Source: Kiritimatiellia bacterium (lineage in GTDB: Bacteria > Verrucomicrobiota > Kiritimatiellia > UBA8416). From it: DNA of 7,975 nucleotides. Location of the stretch: positions 1 through 7,975 of the forward strand of contig SLBU01000041.1 of the NCBI GenBank assembly GCA_007126175.1, read 5' to 3'. Below are positions 1 through 5,544 of the stretch, piece after piece (the stretch's first letter is position 1; each line of letters starts with the position of its first letter). The notes beneath the pieces were generated by a model. That model saw only the letters and a program-made list of their open reading frames with translations. It searched no databases and was not told the origin of the DNA. Made by a program: the position numbers and the translations under genes.

Positions 1-989
1 CACGTGTAGAGGGCGTCGTTCCGGCGGTGGCAGGCGACATCATGCGGATCGCCTGCAGTGCCGTACGGTTCCAAAAGAGGGGGCGTGGTACGGCAGCGGT
101 CCTGCGCGAAGCGGCAGCGCGGGTGGAAGGGGCACCCGGCGGGCGGATTTGCGGCCGAGGGAATTTCGCCGGGAAGGCGCAGGCGTTCTTGTTGCGCGGT
201 GCCAATGCGCGGAATCGCCGTGAGGAGTGACTTGGTGTAAGGGTGCCGTGGGTTTTGCATGATGTCGGTGCTCTTGCCTGTCTCCACGATTTTACCGAGA
301 TACATGACGGCAATGCGATCGCAGAAATGCGACACGATGCTCAGGTCGTGTGAGATAAAGAGGTAGGCGAGACCAAGATCCTGGCGTAGTTTCATGAGCA
401 GGTTGATGATCTGCGCTTGTACGGAGACGTCCAGCGCGCTGACGGCTTCGTCGCAAATCAGCAGTTCGGGCCGCAGGGCGATGGCACGTGCAATACAGAT
501 TCGCTGGCGCTGCCCGCCGGAAAACTCATGCGGGAAGCGGTTGCCCATGTCCGGATCCAGCCCGACTTCGCGCAGCAGCTCAGTGGCTGCCTTGTGTCGG
601 TTGGCCCGATGAAGTAGGCCATGCACAATCAATCCTTCTGTGATGAGTTCCCTCACGGTCATGCCGGGATTGAGTGAGGCAAAGGGGTCTTGGAAGACGA
701 CTTGCATGTGGCGCCGAAGGCGACGCAGCTTTTGTGGCGTGGCATGCAGCATATTCGTGTCTTGAAAATGAATGGTGCCAGTGGTGGCCCGTTCGAGCAT
801 GAGAATGGTGCGTGCGAGTGTGGATTTTCCGCATCCGGACTCGCCAACCAAGCCGAGGGCCTCGCCTGGTCGGATGACAAGAGAAACATCATCAACCGCC
901 CGGATTGCTCCGGTTGTCCGGCTGAAGATACCCTTTTTGAGGGGGAAGTGTGTCGAAAGATTTTGCACGGCAAGCAAGGGGGCGCTCAT
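1..989 (-). CDS. Oligopeptide ABC transporter ATPase, OppF/DppF type (3' end cut by window)
   Basis: This is a cytoplasmic ATPase that should pair with the OppD-like subunit to power the Yej-type peptide importer. I translated it by hand to 329 codons; the frame is still open at base 1, which is near the usual full family length. Visible motifs are Walker A GESGCGKST (residues 49-57), the Q-loop VFQDP (98-102), the ABC signature FSGGQRQR (156-163), Walker B LLICDEA (176-182) with the D-loop SALD (184-187), and the H-loop SHD (213-215). The C-terminal oligopeptide-transporter extension carries Cys286, Cys292, Cys299 and Cys320, the pattern that binds a 4Fe-4S cluster in related Dpp/Opp ATPases. 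The ATG at 989 overlaps the upstream TGA by four bases (ATGA) and has a strong GGAGG site seven bases upstream. In E. coli both ATPase halves are fused as YejF; here they are separate. The exact peptide substrate cannot be read from sequence. Confidence 0.95.
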   Translation of the reverse strand, partial: MSAPLLAVQNLSTHFPLKKGIFSRTTGAIRAVDDVSLVIRPGEALGLVGESGCGKSTLARTILMLERATTGTIHFQDTNMLHATPQKLRRLRRHMQVVFQDPFASLNPGMTVRELITEGLIVHGLLHRANRHKAATELLREVGLDPDMGNRFPHEFSGGQRQRICIARAIALRPELLICDEAVSALDVSVQAQIINLLMKLRQDLGLAYLFISHDLSIVSHFCDRIAVMYLGKIVETGKSTDIMQNPRHPYTKSLLTAIPRIGTAQQERLRLPGEIPSAANPPAGCPFHPRCRFAQDRCRTTPPLLEPYGTAGDPHDVACHRRNDALYT

Positions 990-1954
990 GTTGTCTCCTC
1001 CGCGAGGAAGCATCGGCTATATCCGCTGCTGGTTGCAAATAGGTTGGGATGCACCTGGCGGCAACGGGCGAAGACATGTGGGCAGCGGTCACTGAAGTGG
1101 CAGCCCTTGGGGAGTGCACGGAGAGGAGGAACTTGCCCGGGGATGGCTTGTAGTGGTGCTCCGGGAGATGCATTGGAGGGGATTGCTGCGAGCAAGGCTT
1201 GGGTGTAGGGATGCTGTGGATGGGCAAACACATCCTGCACGGTGCCGGTTTCCACAATTTCGGTGGCATACATTACGGCAACGTGCGTACACATTTGCCA
1301 GATGGCTCCCATGTCGTGCGTGATGAATAGCATGCCGGTATTCGGCTTGTGCATTTCGCGCATCAGGTCGAAGATTTGTGCCTGGACGGTCACGTCGAGG
1401 GCGGTGGTCGGTTCGTCGGCAATCAGCAGAGCGGGATCGAGCATAAGTGCCATGGCAATCATCACCCGCTGTCGCTGGCCCCCGGAAAGCTGGTGTGGAT
1501 ACGCATACATGCGTTCTTGGGCATCGGGTAACCCGACCCGCTTGAGCCAGTGGGCGGCAATGGGCCAGGCCTGCTTGCGCGGCATATTACGATGGATTTG
1601 GAGGGTTTCAACAAGTTGGCTTCCGACGCGATGCAGGGGCGAGAGAGCCGTCATGGGCTCCTGGAAGATCATAGCGATGCGGTTCCCCCGAATCGACTGC
1701 AGCGCCGGTAGGGGGAGCGTCAGGAGCTCGTGTCCATGAAAACGGATCGTGCCGCTGGCGATGCGCGAGGCTGGTTTCGGCAGCAGGCGCAGGATGCTCA
1801 TGGCCGTGACGGATTTGCCACAGCCGGATTCACCGACCAATCCGAGAATCTGGCCCTGCTCCAACGTCAGGGAGAGCCGGTTGACGGCCGTGACGGGACC
1901 TTCGTCGGTCTCGAAACAGATGGTCAGATCTTGAATCTCCAGTAGTGCTGGCAT
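986..1954 (-). CDS. Oligopeptide ABC transporter ATPase, OppD/DppD type
   Basis: This 322-residue cytoplasmic ATPase is the first of the two nucleotide-binding subunits of the peptide importer. Motifs seen are Walker A GESGCGKS (residues 41-48), the Q-loop FQEP (97-100), the signature LSGGQRQR (156-163), Walker B LLIADEPTTALD (176-187), and the H-loop THD (212-214). The C-terminal tail has Cys285, Cys291, Cys298 and Cys315, matching the Fe-S cysteine pattern known for the DppD/OppD family. The frame is open further upstream, but the ATG at 1954 is chosen. It is two bases after the yejE stop, has a GGAG site at the right distance, and begins the typical strand MPALLEIQDLTI. The stop overlaps the next gene's ATG. 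It resembles the N-terminal half of E. coli YejF, so with the next gene it is a split YejF. Confidence 0.96.
   Translation of the reverse strand: MPALLEIQDLTICFETDEGPVTAVNRLSLTLEQGQILGLVGESGCGKSVTAMSILRLLPKPASRIASGTIRFHGHELLTLPLPALQSIRGNRIAMIFQEPMTALSPLHRVGSQLVETLQIHRNMPRKQAWPIAAHWLKRVGLPDAQERMYAYPHQLSGGQRQRVMIAMALMLDPALLIADEPTTALDVTVQAQIFDLMREMHKPNTGMLFITHDMGAIWQMCTHVAVMYATEIVETGTVQDVFAHPQHPYTQALLAAIPSNASPGAPLQAIPGQVPPLRALPKGCHFSDRCPHVFARCRQVHPNLFATSSGYSRCFLAEETT
997..1001 (-). promoter_or_regulatory. Shine-Dalgarno site GGAGG for the OppF-like gene
   Basis: Read on the minus strand, GGAGG lies seven bases before the ATG at 989, inside the last codons of the OppD-like gene. It fixes the start of the OppF-like gene and is the strongest ribosome site in the transporter operon. 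Confidence 0.8.
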
Positions 1955-1956
1955 GG

Positions 1957-3546
1957 CTACTCCAAACGTATGCGGGGGCGGGGGTCGCAAGCTTCGCGGA
2001 CGCCTTCGCCGATGAAGACGCCGAGCAGAATGACAATAAAGAGTGTGGCAGAGGGATAGAATATGAGCCACCATGCCGTACGATAGGTCTGGGCCTGGTG
2101 CAGAAGTTGGCCGAGAGAGGGGGTCAGGGCCGGTAGTCCGAATCCAAGGTAGTCGAGAGCCGCGAGGGATGCGATGGCACCGACAAGCGAGAAGGGGGCG
2201 AACGTGATTATGGGCGTGAGGGCATTCGGCAGGATGTGGCGCAGTATGATCTGGTGGTCGCGCAACCCGAGCACACGTGCTGCATCGACAAACGGTGTGT
2301 TGCGCAGGCGCAGGAATTCGCCGCGCATATAAAAGGAGATGCCGATCCAGTTGAAAAGACCGTAACAGAGCAGGAGCAGTGCAAAGGATGCTCCATAGAT
2401 TGACCCCAGTAGAATCATGACGTATAGGAAGGGAATCGCACTCCAGATTTCGATAGAGCGTTGGATCAAGATGTCGGTCTTGCCGCCATAGTAGCCTTGT
2501 ACGGCTCCGATCAAGGTTCCTAGCGTCATGGATGCTACCACTAGCAGCAAGCTGAAGAACAGGGATACGCGCAGGCCATGAATAATGCGTGCGAGGACGT
2601 CGCGCCCGGCCCCATCGATTCCGAGGGGGTGCCCTTTAACCGGAGGGTGTGGCCAGGTTATGCCTGCTGCGGGCAACACCCGGTAGCGGTACGGGCCGGC
2701 TTCGACTTCGAACGGCGTTTCCGCAAGCAGGGACTCCTGCGTAAGCGCCAGTAAACGATCCTGATCGGTATCGCGCAGATCGAACCACGCGGCGGGGGGC
2801 ACGAGTGGGCCACGTTCTGGAATTATGGTTAACCGTTGAACATTGCGTTCGTGTGTTTCGGCCAGGCGTAGCGTCAAGCGCACGGTGCGCGGGGGGGTGC
2901 TACGTGCGGCAAACGGAGGAAGGGAGATGGTGATGGCGGTATCACCGAGATATGGGGGGGCAATGGTTGTGGTGAAGGCTGGTGCCGCCTCATTTCGAAA
3001 GCGTGTCTGGATGGCGTCGCGGAGATCGAGGTTGAGCCTCCAGATCGAATCCAGTCTTGTGCCAGTAGCCTGCGCCTCTTCGCGGCCAAGAAAAAAATCT
3101 GCTGCAACATGGCGCAGTACCCGGTACTCCGGGCCGATATCCACGCTGGCTGCCCGGGCGATGGGTACAAACTGAAGCCGAATGCTCCCGCTTTGATCGG
3201 CCAGTTTCTCTTCATCGATGGTTTCGGCTGGTCCATACGGAATGGGGGCAAATATCATGAAATTCGACGGGGTTTCGGAGAAGATCGGGAGTTCCCGCAG
3301 GGCTTTGTAATCCGGGGCTCTATCGTCACCTTCGGGGAGAAAACGGGCGGCGGGGTAGAAGCGGAAGGCGGGGTAGAAACTTTGGTTGTTAAAGCGCACA
3401 AAGAGCGGACGGCTATTGGCGAGCAAATCAGCGCTAAGAGCGGCGAGGCTGATGGCAGCAAAGAGCCATGCGGAACATAGCGCGCGCCGATGCCGGATGA
3501 AACGGCGCAGTCGTTTTTGTGCTACAGGTGAGAGGCGTGGTTTCAT
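1957..3546 (-). CDS. yejE: Peptide ABC transporter permease YejE with a large inserted periplasmic segment
   Basis: This inner-membrane permease of a Yej-type oligopeptide importer has 529 residues; E. coli YejE has about 340. The N-terminus (LSPVAQKRLRRFIRHRR, then a membrane helix at about 24-42, then LLANSRPLFVRF) matches the YejE N-terminus closely, as does FMIFAPIPYGP (96-106). Homology resumes at PLGIDGAGRDVLARIIHG (307-324), followed by several membrane segments and the EAA coupling loop (DAARVLGLRDHQIILRHILPN, about 421-441) that docks on the ATPases. It ends with GEGVREACDPR, as in YejE. Residues of roughly 107-295 are extra. They are soluble in character, rich in predicted beta strands, and should face the periplasm. 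The ATG at 3546 overlaps the yejB stop (ATGA); no strong Shine-Dalgarno is seen, suggesting translational coupling. The name rests on close resemblance to the E. coli sequence as remembered, not on an alignment program. Confidence 0.93.
   Translation of the reverse strand: MKPRLSPVAQKRLRRFIRHRRALCSAWLFAAISLAALSADLLANSRPLFVRFNNQSFYPAFRFYPAARFLPEGDDRAPDYKALRELPIFSETPSNFMIFAPIPYGPAETIDEEKLADQSGSIRLQFVPIARAASVDIGPEYRVLRHVAADFFLGREEAQATGTRLDSIWRLNLDLRDAIQTRFRNEAAPAFTTTIAPPYLGDTAITISLPPFAARSTPPRTVRLTLRLAETHERNVQRLTIIPERGPLVPPAAWFDLRDTDQDRLLALTQESLLAETPFEVEAGPYRYRVLPAAGITWPHPPVKGHPLGIDGAGRDVLARIIHGLRVSLFFSLLLVVASMTLGTLIGAVQGYYGGKTDILIQRSIEIWSAIPFLYVMILLGSIYGASFALLLLCYGLFNWIGISFYMRGEFLRLRNTPFVDAARVLGLRDHQIILRHILPNALTPIITFAPFSLVGAIASLAALDYLGFGLPALTPSLGQLLHQAQTYRTAWWLIFYPSATLFIVILLGVFIGEGVREACDPRPRIRLE
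1960..1963 (-). promoter_or_regulatory. Shine-Dalgarno site GGAG for the OppD-like gene
   Basis: GGAG on the minus strand sits five bases before the ATG at 1954 and overlaps the yejE stop region. It supports this ATG over the longer upstream open frame. Confidence 0.7.
2662..3228 (-). other. Region of yejE encoding an extra ~190-residue segment absent from E. coli YejE
   Basis: In E. coli YejE about 20 residues separate the APIRFG motif from the GTDANGGDVLARI motif. Here the corresponding gap, from APIPYG to GIDGAGRDVLARI, holds about 200 residues. The segment has alternating hydrophobic stretches such as AITISLPPF and VRLTLRLAE, several prolines and no membrane helix or cysteines. Its placement after the first membrane helix predicts a periplasmic location. 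I do not recognise the fold. The boundaries are approximate. Confidence 0.7.
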
Positions 3547-4592
3547 CGTTCGAATGTGATCCTTGGGTCAATCAGGACATAACAGAAGTCGGAAAGAATA
3601 TTGCCGGCCAAGCCGAGGATGGATGTGAGGGAAAGAATACCCATGAATACGGCATAATCGCGGCTTGTGATGGCATCCAAGCTCAGTCGGCCCATGCCGG
3701 GAATTTCAAAGATTCGCTCAATGATGACGGAGCCTGCGAACATGACGGTCATGACGCCGCCAAAGCCGGTGGCGATCGGGATCAAGGCGTTACGGAGGGC
3801 ATGGCCCCAAACGGCGCGCTGGCGGTTGCCTCCCTTGGCAAAAACGGTGCGTATATAGTCGCGGCTGATCTGATCGAGCAGGGTGTTTTTCATAAGCATG
3901 GTGAGAACGGCAAAGTTGCCAGCCACATAGCATAGCACCGGGAGTGTCATATGACGTAGGCGATCGAGAATGCGCCCCAGCAGTGAGAGTTCTTCGTAGC
4001 CGGGCGATTGGAATCCACCCAATGGCAAGAGTGCAGGGTAATTCTCGATGACTCCCGTAAACAGGGCACGCAGTATCATGCCGAGTGCGACGGTCGGAAT
4101 GGCGTATCCAGTGAATACCAGAGCGCTGGAAGCAAGGTCGAAACGGGATCCATTGCGCAATGCCTTGGCAATGCCCAGCGGGATGCAGATGCCGTAGCTT
4201 ACTACAAAGCCGGTGAGGCCAAAGATCAGCGATACGGCGAGACGTCCGCGGATAAGCGCCCAGGCGCTGTTGCCGGCGAACATATAGGATTCCATACGCA
4301 TGCCCAGGCGATCACGGACGAGCCAGTTCCAATAGCGCCGATAAAAGGGTTGGTCAAACCCGAAGCGTCGCTCGAGTTCGCGGCGGTATTGTTCGGTGAG
4401 GCCGGCCGAGGCATCGGCACTGATGCCCGCGGCACCTTCGCCACCAGCACCAATCGCGCGCATTTGCATCAGGGCTTGTTCAACGGGGCCACCCGGCACA
4501 AACTGGATCAGTCCGAAAACGACGACCGTAATCCCGAGAAACGTCGGGATCATGAGAAAAATACGTTTGATGAAGTAGGAGAATCTTTGCAT
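3543..4592 (-). CDS. yejB: Peptide ABC transporter permease YejB
   Basis: This is the partner inner-membrane permease (349 residues) that forms the translocation channel with YejE. It shows the YejB start (a basic patch, then a membrane helix at about 11-31 ending in FVPGGPVEQA), the glycine-rich GAGGEGAAG loop (48-56) typical of YejB, and YGICIPLGI (133-141) with NGSRFD (147-152). It also has LPVLCYVAGNFAVLTMLMKN (217-236), an EAA-type loop around DYIRTVFAKGG (245-255) with WGHALRNALIP (262-272), and the terminal DFCYVLIDPRI. An in-frame ATG at 4640 would add 16 residues and overlap the upstream gene by 22 bases. I prefer 4592 because MQRFSYFIKRIFLMIPT lines up with the E. coli YejB N-terminus. 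Neither start has a clear Shine-Dalgarno. The stop overlaps the yejE ATG by four bases. Confidence 0.94.
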   Translation of the reverse strand: MQRFSYFIKRIFLMIPTFLGITVVVFGLIQFVPGGPVEQALMQMRAIGAGGEGAAGISADASAGLTEQYRRELERRFGFDQPFYRRYWNWLVRDRLGMRMESYMFAGNSAWALIRGRLAVSLIFGLTGFVVSYGICIPLGIAKALRNGSRFDLASSALVFTGYAIPTVALGMILRALFTGVIENYPALLPLGGFQSPGYEELSLLGRILDRLRHMTLPVLCYVAGNFAVLTMLMKNTLLDQISRDYIRTVFAKGGNRQRAVWGHALRNALIPIATGFGGVMTVMFAGSVIIERIFEIPGMGRLSLDAITSRDYAVFMGILSLTSILGLAGNILSDFCYVLIDPRITFER

Positions 4593-4618
4593 GACGTCGT
4601 TATAGGGTGGTTTGGGTG

Positions 4619-5380
4619 CTATGGTGTGAGAGGCGGGCATACTACAAGCGAATGCCGAAGTAATAGGTACTCTACTTGCACCTGTTTGTTCAAGGGGATG
4701 ATAATCTCGGCGTAGATGGACCGGATCGCATCCGGTTGCAAGGGCATCTGTGGCGCCGCTTGTTTGAACTCGTTGGTGTAGGTGCGCGCTTTGCTGTGAA
4801 CGCGCGAAAGCACATCATTTTCGACAGCAGTGTCAGTGATGGCGGCCAGAATCGCCGACCCATCTCCTGCTGCCATGGCCGCTTGCAGCGCAGGCGCGGC
4901 ATGGCGAAATTTGCTTTCGGCTACAAATTTGCCGTAATGGATCCGCTTGGAAAGTGCCTGTAGGCAGGAGACGTCGCAGACGGCTGTTGAACCGTATTGC
5001 TGATCGTCGCCGGTGCGCGTTACCCGATCCAGGATTTTGGTCTCATAGATCGTTCGGATCTGGTTGTTGATATTGATCTGGTTGGGGATCAAAGGATTAT
5101 TGCTATAGCCAATGGGAGGCAGCACAGGGGGCGGAAGGTTGGCAAAAAACGGGTGCTCATCGGGGCTGGTATAGCGGCGCACCTTGGCATGGGTACGCTC
5201 GCATTCCAGCAGGAGGTACCCACACAGACTTTCTCCCTCCAGGACGCTACCAAAACGCCCAGCCTCGTAGACCGCATGGTTACGCAGAAATTGGGCGCGC
5301 TCGATGAGCGCAAAGATGATCGTTTCCTCAAGGCGAATCAGAACATGACGGACATTTTGAATTTCTATCTGGAGGCTCAT
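4619..5380 (-). CDS. aroQ: Chorismate mutase, eukaryotic (AroQ-beta, yeast Aro7-like) type
   Basis: The predicted enzyme rearranges chorismate to prephenate, the branch step to phenylalanine and tyrosine, in the cytoplasm. It has 253 residues, about the length of yeast Aro7 (256), and aligns with it almost throughout. Shared stretches include QNVRHVLIRLEE (8-19), VRRYTSPDEHPFF (67-79), GDDQQYGS (124-131), SKRIHYGKFVAESKF (144-158) and IPLNKQVQVEYLL (228-240). Yeast catalytic Arg16, Arg157, Lys168, Glu198, Arg204 and Lys208 correspond to Arg11, Arg146, Lys157, Glu187, Arg193 and Lys197. Yeast Asn194, Thr242 and Glu246 are Asp183, Asn231 and Gln235. Effector-site Arg75-Arg76 and Gly141-Ser142 are kept (Arg68-Arg69, Gly130-Ser131), while Asn138-Asn139 become Gln-Gln. 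An in-frame TAG at 5392-5390 leaves only TTG 5389 or ATG 5380 as starts. It precedes yejB by 26 bases in the same direction. The mapping uses the yeast sequence from memory. Confidence 0.93.
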   Translation of the reverse strand: MSLQIEIQNVRHVLIRLEETIIFALIERAQFLRNHAVYEAGRFGSVLEGESLCGYLLLECERTHAKVRRYTSPDEHPFFANLPPPVLPPIGYSNNPLIPNQININNQIRTIYETKILDRVTRTGDDQQYGSTAVCDVSCLQALSKRIHYGKFVAESKFRHAAPALQAAMAAGDGSAILAAITDTAVENDVLSRVHSKARTYTNEFKQAAPQMPLQPDAIRSIYAEIIIPLNKQVQVEYLLLRHSLVVCPPLTP

Positions 5381-5388
5381 GGTCTGCA

Positions 5389-5417
5389 ACTATAGAAGCC
5401 CGAAGTCGCTCTGTCGA
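5389..5417 (-). promoter_or_regulatory. Predicted sigma70-type promoter of the chorismate mutase-yej operon
   Basis: On the minus strand, TCGACA (5417-5412, five of six to TTGACA) is followed by a 17-base spacer and TATAGT (5394-5389, five of six to TATAAT). Transcription would begin near 5383-5380, at or within three bases of the ATG at 5380. The transcript would therefore be leaderless or nearly so, which fits the absence of a Shine-Dalgarno sequence. Confidence 0.6.
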
Positions 5418-5479
5418 GTTTGCAGTGCGCATGGGCCTAAGACGGGCTTTCGCACCCAAGCAAGGAAGCGTGAGATTCC

Positions 5480-5492
5480 TGCCTGCAAGGCA
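5480..5492. repeat. Short palindrome TGCCT-GCA-AGGCA in the divergent spacer
   Basis: Five-base perfect arms flank a three-base centre. It lies between the chorismate mutase and the DHH gene, overlapping the -35 position of the weak promoter candidate for the DHH gene. It could be an operator half-site pair, but the arms are short and chance is possible. Confidence 0.3.
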
Positions 5493-5512
5493 AATGCAAA
5501 AAATACTAAAAT
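5483..5512 (+). promoter_or_regulatory. Weak candidate promoter for the DHH phosphoesterase gene
   Basis: TAAAAT (5507-5512) matches the -10 consensus at five of six positions in a locally AT-rich stretch. The -35 position, CTGCAA (5483-5488) at 18 bases, matches only three of six. A start near 5519 would give a leader of about 26 bases carrying the C5T9 tract and the ribosome site. Confidence 0.35.
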
Positions 5513-5534
5513 ATGGGCGACCCCCTTTTTTTTT

Positions 5535-5539
5535 GAGGG
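5535..5539 (+). promoter_or_regulatory. Shine-Dalgarno site GAGGG for the DHH gene
   Basis: GAGGG ends five bases before the ATG at 5545 and follows directly on a run of nine T. It favours 5545 over the longer open frame that reaches back to 5425 and over the internal ATGs at 5563 to 5575. Confidence 0.55.
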
Positions 5540-5544
5540 TGGAC

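Noticed and set aside
690..1208. A plus-strand open frame of 172 codons opposite the two ATPase genes
   Set aside because: Both ATPases are certain from their motifs on the other strand; this frame spans their junction and resembles no family.
3343..3378. An 18-base near-tandem repeat in yejE encoding FYPAFR-FYPAAR
   Set aside because: The E. coli protein has about the same length here (WYFPLLKNYSESDF), so no duplication is needed; the likeness is probably chance.
4593..4640. Longer yejB start at 4640 overlapping the chorismate mutase gene
   Set aside because: The extra 16 residues are unlike a YejB N-terminus and there is no ribosome site; the shorter start matches the family, though the longer one is not excluded.
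4008..4715. A long plus-strand open frame of 235 codons opposite yejB
   Set aside because: It is antisense to a clearly homologous permease gene, has no recognisable domain, and its length follows from the codon bias of the real gene.
5396..5449. A seven-base inverted repeat AAGCCCG / CGGGCTT separated by 40 bases
   Set aside because: The arms are short and the spacing is long; such a pair is expected by chance in a spacer of this size.
5513..5534. Terminator-like GGGCGACCC followed by nine T in the divergent spacer
   Set aside because: The stem is only three base pairs with a three-base loop, and it sits between the candidate promoter and the ribosome site of the DHH gene.
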